From the NCBI GenBank assembly GCA_005406025.1, contig BGZK01000088.1:310001-374000 (forward strand): a stretch of 64,000 bases of DNA, in the 5' to 3' direction. The DNA is from Eumeta japonica. Lineage: Eukaryota > Arthropoda > Insecta > Lepidoptera > Psychidae. Made by a program: the position numbers and the translations under genes. The notes beneath the pieces are model-generated. The model was given only the letters and a program-made list of their open reading frames with translations. It did no database searches and was not told the origin of the DNA. Of this stretch, positions 21,710-34,190 are shown piece after piece; position 1 is the stretch's first letter, and every line of letters begins with the position of its first letter.

Positions 21710-22967
21710 TCAACAGTTCTTGTGTATTGAACCCTTCTTTTTCTTTAAGTCTTGATTTTTGTTATCTTTTTTCTTTTTATTTCCTTTTTTGGTATTTTTT
21801 TTCTTCGCGGTTTTCTCATCCACTTTAGGATTCGTGAATAAATGTTTATAAATAGATTCGTTCATGTTAATAAAGTCTTCCATTATTTGTAACCAAAACA
21901 TGACTATGTCGTGCGTTATCGAATAGTACTTAGGCGGATTCTCATCGTCAGCTATTAATGAGGAACTTTTATATTCCTTAGTGAAAATAGAATCAAATGT
22001 TTCTCCGTTTTCGATCTTAGTACTGTCGTTTCTAGAGAAAAATTCAGAATCGTAATTTTTGTACTGCAAGTTACGTTTCATTCGATTATGTTGCACAGGC
22101 GAATCGTAAGATTCTTCAAAGACTTCCATTGGTCTCCAATCGCTTGACGCGTCAGTATCGTAACTCCCTTTAAAAACATCATTGTTTTGCGTTTCAAAGT
22201 TTCTAGGAAAATCTGCAATAGAGTGGGAATTTTTTAGCATGCCTATGTGTAGAAATGAGTTTCGAGAAAGGTTAGAATTTTGGAAGTATACGCTAGGATT
22301 TACATAGTGTCGGATTCGTGGATAGTAACTTGTGATAGGGTAATGAAACTTATATTTTTTACTTTTTAGGTAATCGATATAATCTTTGTTATGCCTAAGT
22401 CTTTCCAAATCGATATTTATTTGATGATATTTCTTAGGTTTATTCCTTTGTTGTCTTTTGGCGTCGTTCGTATTTCTTCTTGTCATATACCTGGGTTGGG
22501 CGACTAATATTTGTCTCAATTTCACAACTTTAGCCGCTTCCGGAAATGAATCTGGATTATTATCGGTTTCGTCTATTTTCGACGGCGTCGCCGATATGTC
22601 AGATTGCATACCACGATACGTGGCCGGTATGCCGAACGCATCGATAATGGGATCCATAATGGTCTTTACGCTGTCCATTACGGGTTTCAGAAGTTGCATC
22701 AGTCGAGACTTACCGTCCCACCTTTCAGCGGCTCTGGTCACATTGACCAGGTGCAAGGTCGGCGACGACTGCGACTGTTGCGCCGCGGAGTCCTGGTGCT
22801 GCAGTATCTCGTGGGCGTGGCCGTGCGACGCGAGAGCGGTGGGGTTGTACAACTCGGAAGACGGGAAGTGCGGTGCCATGCCGCTTACTGAGTAAGCGTG
22901 TGACGATGCGCTCGGAAAATCGATCGGATATTGCGAGTACAGATATGGGTTGTTTTGTAAACCGATG
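21710..22967 (-). CDS. Osiris-type protein, long terminal exon with lysine-rich tail
   Basis: An acceptor (TTTTTATATTCCAG) ends at 22968. The first base completes a Gly codon begun by GG at the end of the DUF1676 exon (SYG-IGLQNNPYLY), and the frame then stays open for 418 residues to the stop at 21710. The first about 85 residues are rich in S, Y, P, H and Q (PYLYSQYPIDFPSASSHAYS; QHQDSAAQQSQSS). Next come amphipathic segments (RLMQLLKPVMDSVKTIMDPI IDAFG), a basic/tyrosine region (DLERLRHNKDYIDYLKSKKY) and a D/S/N-rich middle. A helix VMFWLQIMEDFINM follows, and the end is very lysine-rich (TAKKKNTKKGNKKKKD). A frame this long cannot be chance in AT-rich DNA. The region after residue 85 is longer than usual for Osiris proteins and was not recognised. 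A GTAAGT donor inside the frame (22713) suggests it is a composite terminal exon. Confidence 0.85.
22708..22713 (-). promoter_or_regulatory. Internal consensus splice donor (GTAAGT) inside the terminal exon
   Basis: The coding sequence …GAAAGGTGGGACG-GTAAGT contains a full-consensus donor. Use of it would remove 1518 bases and join codon phase 1 to the exon at 21195, replacing the last about 333 residues with 26. Confidence 0.5.
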
Positions 22968-24289
22968 CTGGAATATAAAAACAGTTCCTATTCTTTATTT
23001 CTGAGCATTAAAAATTGATTAATAATAAAAGGCTTCATTAATTCTATTGTCGTAATTCTTACGGCGAGTCACAAGAGTCGAGTCGTTTATGTAATTCCAG
23101 CTAACGGTCACAAGCAGCAGTGTAATTGTAAAGTGTCTCAACATACAGTCAGTTAAATACATCGTCTTTAAGTTTATGTTGACTGTGAGGGAGGTGCTTA
23201 ATGATCTATTTACAGTGAATTTTTAGTCGAAGTCATACAAGAAAATGCTCTAATAGTTGCAGTGGATATTTAGTTTATGATTATCGATAAAAGTCGAAAA
23301 CGCAATAAATATTTAACTGTTGATGAGAATTATTGCGAACAATATCTTACAATAGAGGTAAGGGTAAGAGGAGTAGGTAGAGAAATTTTATTGATATGTA
23401 GTTTATTTAATATTAACGCTAATTATAACCAACAATCGCATTGTTTTACTCCATAGCACTTTAGTTTTACTTTCTATGAAAAAAAAATTGTACAAAAACA
23501 AGTCAAAATTTAAAACTAGAAACCGTAAAATATTTTTATTAAAAATATGTTAAATATAAATTCCTGAAAAATAAAATACGTTTCACAAGTGTTACATATT
23601 AAAATTGATGAATCATTCTGAAGTAAATTATACATAATTTACTTTAGAATTATAGGAACACACAGACGAAATATGAATCATAAAATAATAATTATTATTA
23701 TTTTTAGAAAACGATACTTATTGTAATGATAATCGGTTTAAATTGAACTTTATTATCTTAAATTTTTCTACCATTCCTTTTGATTTAACTTCATAAATGA
23801 AAATCTAACGTAACTGGAGTTTGTATATCTGTCTTATACATGAATTTTATTATGCGAGATATTCAATTTAGTCGACATATCAAAGTAAAATATAAATTAT
23901 ATTACCCTGGGGTAATGTAGCTTTCGATATGTATATTTTTATATTTTATACTACCACGTTACCCCTCTCGCCCTGGACAACTTTTTTCCTGACATCAGAT
24001 TTAAGTGAAATAAATCCTATATTTTGATGTATTCTGTTCCAAACCGAATAAGTAATTTTCATATTAATATGTGAAAATTTTATTCATTCAGTAATTTCAG
24101 AGACATGTGCGAACTGACAGACAGACTGGCAGATAGACGGGCAACATATATTAAAATTGTTATTTTCTTTTATATAACCTTTCTATTTTTCATACACACC
24201 TTGGATGTCCCTTTCAATCATAGTAATTTTGTATATACATTCGTTTTGTTCGTCTATTTTCATTTATCTTCCCCAGATGGTTAAACCAC

Positions 24290-24610
24290 AGTAACATACC
24301 TACTCTACATGTTCTTTCAACTCACGCCGCACTCTCGTGTCACTGTCCCTACATCTATCATTCAAAGACTCACCAGACGTTACGCAGAGATCACATCTCC
24401 ATTGCATTGATCTCACTTTCATTTTTCTTCTGCCATAGATTCATAAGCTTAGGGAACAACCCCATTATGGATAGCCAAACGCTCTTGTCGTGAGACACTT
24501 TTACTTTTCGTAATAGCATGCAAGACGTCTTCCACTTTATTTTCCGCATTCACTCTCTTTTCGATATCTCTGTCATGTCATCGTTTGTAAACAGATTACC
24601 CAAGCTTAGT
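24290..24610 (-). pseudogene. Non-LTR retrotransposon ORF2 C-terminal fragment
   Basis: Minus-strand frames read NLFTNDDMTEISKRE, then KVSHDKSVWLSIMGLFPKLM NLWQKKNESEINAMEMRSLR. The order (mutant form of an L-tip-LMYGSE, WQKK-ES-INAVEMRALR) is typical of the region after the reverse transcriptase in common lepidopteran LINEs. Several stops interrupt it (for example after TEISKRE and after RNVW). No reverse-transcriptase core is present. Confidence 0.65.
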
Positions 24611-24653
24611 GTATAGAAGATGAAATGGTAGATTAGTTGTAGAAATGGTAGGT

Positions 24654-24699
24654 AGAATGGATGAACTATATATATATATATATATAGTTCATCCATTCT
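24654..24699. repeat. 46-bp perfect palindrome around (TA)10
   Basis: AGAATGGATGAAC, 20 bases of TA, and GTTCATCCATTCT form an uninterrupted palindrome. Confidence 0.9.
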
Positions 24700-25603
24700 C
24701 AGTACACACTCACCCACCCGGTCATACTGTTTTATTATATGTATAGATTAAGAGGACAAGGAATATTTCGTCTCCAGCATATCTAGTACATGGGTTTTAG
24801 AGTTAAATTTGGTATTACTGGAATGGAACATCGAACATACGTAACTATTTCATATGTTCTTTGGCTAGAGTCAATAATAATTTTCATATTAATTTTCGAC
24901 GGACACATAGTAATTTCTGGTTGCTAGTGTTTAAAAGATACAACTATAGAGTTAGGGCTCCACCCAAGTTGCATTCCAGGCTTTGATATTTTCATGACGT
25001 GAAAACAGAAAAAAATCTTGCATGAATATGTTTATCTTTAGCGATGTATCGAATTAGAGTACAGTCAACAAATCACAAGAAACAGCAAAGTTAGAATATA
25101 GAAGCTTTTGAAGCAAGCTATTGAAGCTCAATTAGAAGAATTTAAAATGACAGCACGAAATTCACATTTTGAAATAAAATGGCCGGTCATTTTGGAAGTT
25201 ATTAGTGAGAGATTAATTTATCTCGTGCCTCTACGTACATAAACGGACCCAAAGCGATAAAAAATGCCCATAAAAGCAAGCTCGTTCCCAAAATGAGTTT
25301 CCTCGTTTTAGCCGTTGGCCCACCGTTAAACTGTTTTTGTCCACAATTTGTTCCTACTAAGTTTCAAACGTTGCAATGAAACTCGAAATGCACATATGAG
25401 TAGTTTTAGAGCACCGGTGAAGGGTTAAGAATAACAATGCAAAAGTAGTAGGCAGGGGCGCCTCCCAAGCGACACTCGTTAGTATGTTGAAACTTTTAAT
25501 TTTTTTTACTATGTAAATTGCAGATCTACATACATCAATGACCGTGTATCAATTGACAAGCTACTCTTGACATTTATTATTTTTATTGACCCGTACCTCA
25601 AAT

Positions 25604-26500
25604 GAAAAAAAAACCGGCCAAGAGTATGCCGGACCATGCTCAGTGTAGGGTTCCGAAGCCGTTACTACAAGGAAATGCACTACAAATAAAATGAAACTAC
25701 TTTGTTACACTTTTTTCATGTTTTTCGCATAGAATAGTTATAAGCACTTGAGTCTCCTATACCTAGAGAAATAAGTTAGTATGAAGACTATTACTATTAA
25801 AGTAGTGTAAACTAAAGTGCACCAGAAAATGAGCTTCATAGCACCTACTTCCTTTTATTCAGAAGCGCAGTATTTCGACAACAACTCAAAAGCAATATAT
25901 CCGGTCTATTCAAAACAATTTACGTTGAAGAAATTATAAGTTTTTCCTTTGTATTTTTTTCATATTTTTTGCACACGATGTTTATAAAATAAAGTGAGGG
26001 CACATAATTTCTGCTTTTTTCACAGCGATTATTTCCAAAAATAATCAATTGATCAAAAAAATTGCTTACAAACCTTATAGTGTTTAAAGTAAAAATAACT
26101 GTAGAAATATGTGCCATACTTTGATGTTTGTTGAAAAGATTTTTTTTTAGTTTCTATTACATGTATAAAGTGCTTCCCTCGAATTATTTATTTTATTATT
26201 TAATTAACACTTATGCTATAAATTTTATCAATATATCTTATAGTTTTTGAGTAAAATGCCTGTGATATACGCACATAACGAAACTCCGAAGGCTTCCGTT
26301 TTTATCATTTTGGCTCGGAACCCTAAAAAGGAACCCTTATAAGATCACATAATTATCTGTCAGTCTGTCTGTCTAGACCTGTCTGCTTCAGGGACGAGCG
26401 GACGTATTAAGTTGAAATTAATATCAAATACTTACATCAGGAGTCTTTAAGAGCTTTAAAAAAAATCAAGGTTTCTAAGTCAACTTATCCAAAAATACTA
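25604..26500. repeat. Interspersed repeat of the CCGGCCAAG...GGGTTCCG type
   Basis: Left end AAACCGGCCAAGAGTATGCC with TAGGGTTCCGA at 25646-25656. The exact reverse complement TCGGAACCCTA is at 26315-26325, followed by the ATTATCTGTCAGTCTGTCTG tail. This is a common lepidopteran non-autonomous repeat; a diverged relative is at 51965. Confidence 0.6.
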
Positions 26501-26635
26501 TCAATTGCATTTGTACCTTATACATTGAAACTCACAACTATATCAAAATGTCTAGAATATATCCCATGATCAAGAATCATGCAGTTTGGGAAAAAAATTC
26601 GATACATCACAAACCAAATGCTTGGGCCCTTAGTG

Positions 26636-26765
26636 CCTCTCTATTGCTTGTTCCGCGCTCTCGCTCGCACGCTCGGCTCAGGCGGAACGCGACAATGAGT
26701 CATGCTTTTTGTGCGTGCAGCCGGCGTTCATTGATTTACAAAACTTTATCACGCCAAAAATGAAA
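26636..26765. repeat. Partial copy of the 1009/1607 repeat family
   Basis: TTGTTCCGCGCTCTCGCTCG and GGCGGAACGCGACAATGAG, then GCCGGCGTTCATTGATTTA and a TTTATCACGCCAAAAATG end, match the right half of the element at 1607-1985. Confidence 0.65.
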
Positions 26766-27189
26766 CCACAGAGGACATGAGACGTCAACCTGCCGTATAG
26801 AGCGCCGACTTCATACAAATAGCAAACGAAACCGATCACCACTACTAGTGCATTACGCGCGCGCGTGACGCTCACGGACGGGCGTCCGACACACCCCGAT
26901 AGTACGAACTATGAATATTTTTAAAATTGGCCGTTTCACAACTTCGATTTACGTCGAATGTTAACTTAATACTGATATTGATTTATAATGACTTAAAACT
27001 TTAATATATAGTTTTTCATTATTTAAAAAATAAGAACAATTAATGATTTATGTATACTTGGGAAAAAATATGGTTTGGGAGCTTGAATTCTTGTTTATGT
27101 TTCTTTTACTTTATTTCTGTTGTTATTGAATTCATTCATTCATATTCAATGTATCCGAAGGTCGTGTAGAGCATGGGATCTGTGAATTT

Positions 27190-27340
27190 TTGAATAGTAT
27201 ACTAGTGAAGTCTGCGACTTTACTCCATCAAATCAAATATGTTGTAAGTATACAAATAATCATATTTAGGTTTTTTTTCGTCTCAATTAGAATATTTTTA
27301 TACTACACTGGTGAACGTCTGCGGCTTTGCTCTAGTTGAA
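27190..27340. repeat. Two fragments of the retroposon 3' end family
   Basis: ACTAGTGAAGTCTGCGACTT (27201) and ACTGGTGAACGTCTGCGGCT (27306) are about 105 bases apart and share the pattern of the CTAG-TGCCCGCGGCTTC core. Confidence 0.35.
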
Positions 27341-28159
27341 TCTATTTTTTTTGCTATGGAAGATATAAGTTGAGAGTAATTAGAAGTCTGGTTCTTTATT
27401 ATTCCTCTTGATAAGCTTATTGCATACATAGGATTGATGGAAAAAAATCCGCGAATATTTTAATTTATAAGTACAAAACCGAAATATGGGCCATAAATTA
27501 TCAAAAAGAATTCAGAATTGTTCGTTTAAGATGTTTTTTAAATACTTTTCAATTGGTTATTTAAAGAACTTTTTATTACATTTAAATTTCATCATACAAA
27601 TAACCAAAAAAAATAAATAAATTGTAAGAAATAAGAATTATAAAACGTATTATAGAATGTATTTTATTAATCTAAATAAAAATTAAAAATATCTTTTTTT
27701 TATTTTCCATTACAGCCCTATTGAAGTAAATGTCATTCATCGGCATTAATAGCAGAGTCGATACTTTGAACGGCGCTCCGACATCTTATTTCCTCTGCGA
27801 TGAAACAATCGAACCGGGTGTGTCCGTACGTTGAAGTTATGTATCAAAAATTAAGTGGGGACGATAAGAGAAATGTAGAATGTAAGGGAAAATAACGATT
27901 TTAGAGTTATGTATGTTCGCGCACTTCTCTAAAATTATTGATTTTAAATCAGATTTTGATGCAGTTCTTACATATAGAATAGAACTTGGCTTGGAGCAGA
28001 ATATAAATTGAATTTCATGTAAGTCGAATGTCAGACAAAAGTAATCTTCAGGGGGAGGTGTGGGTTGTATAAAATGTGAAAATTCATTCACACATAGGAA
28101 TCTACTCTATTCCAGAGTAACATAACTTATATTTTATTTTCACATTAGAATGTGTTCTA

Positions 28160-28383
28160 GTTTCGTACAAATCGGAACCGTGAGCGGTGGTATCGAAATC
28201 GAAGGCGAGACAAGAAGCAGAATCGAGAACCAGAGCTGGGATTAAAATTGAGTACAGTACCGGAGTCAGCATTGAAAGCGAGAACGGGATAGGTAATGAC
28301 AGCGAGATCTCTCCACGTGAAAAATGAAGGAACACATTCTACATTGACGCGGGCGAAGCCGCGGACGGAAAGCTGGCGATACA
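28160..28383. repeat. Degenerate GAATCGAGA array ending in GGGCGAAGCCGCGGACGG
   Basis: Purine-rich hexamer-like words (GAAATCGAAGGCGAGAC, GCAGAATCGAGAACC) lead into GACGCGGGCGAAGCCGCGG, then AAAGCTGG. This is the reverse orientation of the retroposon end seen at 8838. Confidence 0.5.
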
Positions 28384-28429
28384 TAAAATCATCTGATAAA
28401 ATTAATGGATAATAATTAGAACATTTCCT

Positions 28430-28740
28430 AGCGAACGTGCCCACGGAGCGCCTTTGATATCGGTCCCCTTATCGGCTTGTCATACGCAAGAGCAATCGCA
28501 TACCTTTCGTCTTAACCCAATTTTCTGTGTCGCGCATTCAAAGGCGTTGTCACCGGCACAATGGGAGTTGTTCGCGCGCCCCGGGGAACTAGCCGGCGTC
28601 GGCGTGCGCGCTCCGGCCTGGAAATTAATCTAGAAGCTTCGATATCCGCGCTTTTGTCCTACGGCTTTTGAACAAACCGCGATGCTCTTTTATCTCGCTC
28701 GTCCGTCTGTCCGTCTGTCTGTGCGCATCGAAACTAGGTA
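28430..28740. other. GC-rich island within the intron
   Basis: Strongly GC-rich (TTCGCGCGCCCCGGGGAACT, GGCGTCGGCGTGCGCGCTCC), single copy within the window, without a convincing frame. It may be a regulatory or conserved noncoding element. Confidence 0.3.
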
Positions 28741-29929
28741 ACGATTCGACGTCGTCAATTAATGGGAATTTTAGTCGATTTGACGATTTCTTCTGTGATT
28801 TTCCAATGTATATCTCTTATCGGTGGATATATATATATATATGTACAGATAACCAACTGTAAAAATTCTGAGCAAAATTTTATACAACATTAAGTTTTAA
28901 TAAGTCTAGTAGATCCAAAGAGATTACTGCATTATTTCATGATATGTATTATATGTGTGGCTGTTGCATGTAGGGTTGTATGTGCATGCGCGTCTGTGTA
29001 TGTGTGTCGCTCTGTTCATATTTGTGCCATTTCACGAAATTGGCAAAAAGCCTTAGTTCTGCAGTATATGCAGTCAAATGAATTCGACAGTTTACAAATG
29101 AAAACATCAGATCAGTTAATTTTAGTTCCTTCTATAGTCTCACGGCCTATTAAATTTTACTATGGGGTCATTCAGCTGATATTAACACAATCTTTGTGCT
29201 ACAGGAGCGGGCTGTTCGTACAATTTATAACTTGAAACCAACAACATCTATTAGAGAAAAAAATAAAGAAATGAATATTTAACTGTGTCGTCACAATGCA
29301 TGAAAACCTGGTACATGGCGAAAGAAATTCAAATACGTTCCAAAAAATAAGTGACGCTATAATATTTATACTGTACATAAGAATGACCTTACTGCTCATA
29401 AAACCAGGACTCAGCAAAGATAATAAAAAACTTAATTAGCAATGTGTGTGCTCTTATAATAGAGTCCCAGTAGAAACTCAACATTTGCATTTCACGAATT
29501 TAAAACTTTCATTTAAAAAAGTTTATATGCTGTATCTGAATATATTAATGAAAAAGAACATAGTGTTGAACTGCTAACCTACCAGGTTGTTTCATATAAT
29601 TTTCAAATGTTGCACTAGTTTTATTGACTAATCTATTCTGTGTCTTTGAGCAAAACGGGCTTACTTTCTGTTCCTTGCCCATTCTTTTAAAGGTGGATCA
29701 GCATTTGGAATGGGTGGTAATGTTGGTACCAAAAAAATAAAATAATGAGGTATTTCAAGGGTAATTCTATTGCCTACGATATAAAGATATTTTGGATTTG
29801 ATTTAGCGAATTTAGTAATTAGAGTCCAAATAAACTGTTCATAGTTCACAGAACTTTAGCAGATCACAGAATTCAAAGAGGAATTATGTAGGGAATTTTA
29901 TCTGTATTTAATAGTTCATCTGTTGAACT

Positions 29930-30312
29930 CGAAACTATTTGATTAGAGGACAAAATAGTGACCAAATCGAGACCAGAATGGATCAAAATCGAGAAGAAAA
30001 CCCATAAAAAATCGAAGGTTGGACTGAAATTAGAAGCAAAAGCATGCCTGGAATCGGAATGGTGGAGCAGTGCCGAAATCAGAATCAAAAGCGAGACCGA
30101 CATTGAAATCGGGACCAGAAACTAAATCTACTTAGTTCGTAACCGGGTTCGGAATCAAAACTTGGACAAATTAGCATCGAGAGTAGGGCTGCGATCAGAA
30201 TCTATAAGGGGTTGTGATGAGGATTATGATTGAAAACGTGATCGATCGATATACGAGAAGGAAAATTTCATTCTATGTATCCTCTCGGGCGAAACCGAGG
30301 GCAAAGTCAAGT
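29930..30312. repeat. Degenerate ATCGAGACCAGAA array plus GGGCGAAACCGAGGGCAAAG
   Basis: Loosely repeated words (AAAATCGAGAAGAAAACC, GAAATCGGGACCAGAAAC, GGAATCAAAAC) span about 300 bp. A retroposon-end core follows at 30286-30310. Confidence 0.5.
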
Positions 30313-31432
30313 AATTAATATACCAAGTATACCTTGCATTTATCGTCTTTTAGTTTCCCGTTTCGAATTTGTGTACAAAACACAATGATGAATAATATTA
30401 AAGCTAATCACTCTTTTAATAATACATATGACATTGCGAAATAACGGGCGTAGTAGTAAGAGATTTTGTTCAATTGCTCAATCTTTTAAAATGCGTAGCA
30501 GATAGTAAGTTTCTCATATGGCGGCAATTATGACAAGTGCTTATCACGCATCAGTATAGGCACGTAAACACATGGTATTGTTGTCGGTTCCCAAATTTTC
30601 TTGTTCGCAAAAAATAAAAATATGAGCCACAGACGCGCAGACACAATGATGCTCTTTACGACGAAATCTGACAGTCAAATTAAATTTTATTACATTCTTT
30701 CGCTTGTCAGAGGTCTTACGGAAATTGGATCGCCCTGATTGGCACCTCTCGCGAAAATTTCATTTGCTGAGGTATAACAGAATCGGCAGCGAGGAAATTA
30801 TTTTTTTTTTGTTTATTGACGGCGACGGACGTAATTTTGCTAAATCGACCGCTTTAATATCGTTTGTCTTTTTTATTAATTAAATCGGAATCCGAGGATG
30901 TATTAGGATTTTTCGAGATAAAATATTTGATAAGTTATCTAAAATGTTAAAAAAAATTGTGACTTTTAATTTAAAAAAATTTTTACGTTTCACATTATAT
31001 GACAGGATAAAACGTTTTACAGAATGACTGTTATTCTATAACGGTCAATTGACATATAGAAACCTAATATCACATATAGTTCAAGTTTTATTGAATACGA
31101 ATTAAATGGAATTTCTAAATGAATTGCAATATCTGCATCTTATGTATTAAATATTATTACTGGAGATCGAATATACATCGAGTCTAAATTACTGAAATTG
31201 AAAATATACAACGCAATAGCCCATACGGGTCGACACACCTATGCTGAAACATTATCCGAGGGTTCTAACGGGTATGTTTCTTAGATCAAGCTATAGAAGA
31301 TCTGTTTTAAATAATTCATGATAGGTATAGATCAAACCTCTCGAGTTTCACTTGAAAGGCATTATTTATCATGAGTGAAGCCCATTACTAGTATGTATTG
31401 GATTTTGCGATTTAAAATAAACTTCCGTTTTC

Positions 31433-31502
31433 GAAATATGCATCCATATATATCACAAATACGAAGGACATTTTATTTTGTGATATATATGGATGTATAT
31501 TT
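31433..31502. repeat. Inverted repeat, 19-bp perfect core arms
   Basis: CATCCATATATATCACAAA (31441-31459) is exactly complementary to 31477-31495; pairing extends outward with one mismatch. A second small hairpin (CACAAACAGA/TCTGTTTGTG) follows at 31511-31536. Confidence 0.8.
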
Positions 31503-31689
31503 TGAAAATGCACAAACAGACAGATTTCTGTTTGTGCGATTGTAGCTCGAGAGACACTGGTCCGATAAACATGATTTGTTTCTCAGTTTAGAAATATGCT
31601 ATCTGGCCAGATTTTAGTATGTGCTTGGTTGCGATGAGTGACCTAGGATATCAGCAATAACAATTTTAGAGAATCGTGTCTGATGAAGA

Positions 31690-32040
31690 ATTTCGACTCG
31701 GCGCCGTTCCGTCTAGCGTTCTCCATTTTTTTTTTGTGTGTGTTCACGTAAACCAGTCGCAGATTCTCTGAAATATTATCTTATTGTATATTAACTCACG
31801 CATATTTGCCAGAACTCCACGTAGTACGGTCGTTAAATCTTTTGCTTCACTCGCATCGTTCAAACGTATCATGCAAGCTCATCGGTTTCGGTCTTCCATT
31901 TATTCAGGCTTCACACGTTAAGCGATTCCCGTGGGCTGCACGAATCGCGGCGAACTAGTACGCGACACCGTAATGTCACGTCGTAAAATAATTCGGCTGA
32001 TGTCGGAACATAAAGTCATTCCAACCGAGAGGTGTGGTAA
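31690..32040. other. GC-richer segment, no gene recognised
   Basis: TCGACTCGGCGCCGTTCCGT (31697) and CGAATCGCGGCGAACTAGTA (31940) mark a stretch richer in CG than its surroundings. The plus frame after TTATTCAG (31916) is open for about 26 codons only. Confidence 0.25.
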
Positions 32041-33611
32041 TGGTACATCATCAAAATAAAATACAAAAATTAATCAATGAGTAAATCTAAAAAATACGTT
32101 TAAGACTAGTTAGTTTTAAGTGATCACAGTGAGAAAGATTAGTCACCTACGCTTTATAAGCTCCTTAAAGTATTTTTTAGGACACGAAAATTGACTCAAT
32201 AATAACAATTAAATTACTAAATAGACAGAGAAAGCGCAAGTACTCTGACACATCATTGTGTATTAAGAAAGAAACGGTAAAAAATCCTTGACAGCTTACA
32301 ATACCTTGTTTGTAAACCGATTCTAATCTTGATCTGACTATTAGTCATAGTGTCCAGTCGGTTAACATATTTCATCAACAAATACAACATTTTCTGTATC
32401 ACTAAACTGTCCCATTGTCAATATATCGACAGTGCATATCTTTAATGGTCAGTGTAATTGCGTCACGTACAGTCTATATACAATACGTATCAGATTCAGA
32501 ATTCAGATCAGTGTTTAGCGATCACAATTATTAATATTAGATTGTATCAAAAGCCTTAGCTATCTTCTTAGCATACTAATCGAGAAACCGGACAACTAAA
32601 CATACTTATCATCCGAATTGGTCATTCGACATTTTTTTATGTTTGCAACATTTCGGATTATATATTAAGATAATTTCAATCGGAATTAGTTGAACTATGT
32701 TCGGCTGCCACATAATCATCATAGCGAAATCGTTAACTTTAAATTTGATGTAATCACACTTTCTCTCCATTCGAGTCTTCGATCTGTTTAGAATCGAATG
32801 CGACCATTTACATGCGCGTTGCATGCTCAATCGAGACAATCTCTTCCGGTGACGAATGATTTTCTGTTATCAAGCAGCGCTAACCTCGCCAACTTCCGGT
32901 ACTTTTAGCGCTTAGAATCTACTTAATATCCATTATTACTACTAAATTTCATCGTATATTTAACATTTGAGGTTTGTGTTGCTTTGTATTATCAGATTAG
33001 GTTTACAAATATTGTTTTCTTCCCTTTTGAAGTCAAAAATGATAATAAATTCAGTCTGAAACTAACTGATTGGCATGATTACTAATTTTATACGACACCA
33101 GCGCTACTATTGGTGAACTTATATGAAGCGATTCGCAGTATTATCTATTATTTAAGTACAGTGTTCTGAACAGCTTGATAATTGGAAATTATTAACATAT
33201 TTTATATTCTATAACATATTACACTTTATTCTTCAGATAGTCGGTCTTGACACATATATATGTATATAACAGGGGCGTGCACAGAGATTCAGACAGAGTA
33301 TGCAAAGCTAAAAAAACTTACTAGTTTCAGCAATTTAAATAAGTATTGCATAAATATTCAACTTAAAAATTTATATTTGTATTTAAGTTCTTAAAATTCC
33401 TCAATTAAAATGCTTGGATGAATTATTCTATGTGCATTTTTGTTCATAAATATCACAATAAAATATCGACACCACAATGTATTTCGGTTAACTATTTGAT
33501 GTCATGTGTAGGTCTTGCTTTCATTATGAACATAATTCGATGACTTCTAAACTCACTCTCTTGCCTGAAAACCACTTATTCGAATTAAAAGACATGTCTC
33601 TTCTATATGTA

Positions 33612-33900
33612 GGTTTTTGAACGGTGGTGCTTTAAATGTTAAGATCTTCTGCTTCGGACCGGAAAGTACCGGGTTCGATACTGATGACGGAAAAATTGAC
33701 CAAAGAATTTTTACATTAAACTACATTAAGCCGCCCGCTCCGTACCTAAGAGATCAGGTCAAGCCATAGGTCCCAGCGTCCTCGTGACTTTATCTCACGA
33801 TCGAATCATCGCATAGGCTACGACGATCGTCAACAACCTTCAACGCACGTTGCTCTTGCGTATTGGAATAAAGTTTGAAGTCTGTCAGTCTCAAATATGA
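33612..33900 (+). repeat. Possible tRNA-derived SINE
   Basis: GGGTTCGATAC (33671) resembles a Pol III B box and GGTGGTGCTTTAAATGTTAAG (33622) lies about 50 bases upstream, where an A box would be. Cloverleaf pairing is not visible, so it is not called as a tRNA gene. Confidence 0.3.
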
Positions 33901-34190
33901 AAATAGTGAGAAGGTGAGCCTTAACATAGAGGGAAATAAAACCTGACGCAACATGTGAGTCTTGTACCGCTGTTCGTTAAAGGGTTGTCACAACATGGGG
34001 ACACATTTTGTACATCTGACTGACCTTATTATTTTTTTTTAATATTAATTATAGATTTGAATTGTTTAGTTCAATTACTTTTCTCATTCGTTTATAAGTT
34101 CAATAATTTATATCTGATATTATTTCAAAATAACTAAGACTCTTGATACGCATACTATCCGGTGATATCTTTTACAAACCGCCAACTCAC

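Larger units (their letters stand above)
22968..34190 (-). other. Intron (11.2 kb) of the Osiris-type gene
   Basis: The donor GTGAGT at 34190-34185 and the acceptor CCAG at 22971-22968 join in phase. The content is mainly transposon debris, simple repeats and GC-rich islands, listed individually; the rest is AT-rich and featureless. Confidence 0.75.

Noticed and set aside
22458..22895. Open plus-strand frames of 145 and 95 codons opposite the Osiris terminal exon
   Set aside because: They are antisense shadows of the minus-strand coding frame. The minus frame is longer, phase-linked to other exons and has coding composition.
33650..33685. Possible tRNA gene (GGGTTCGATAC)
   Set aside because: No cloverleaf arms or acceptor stem can be paired; treated as a SINE-like B box only.
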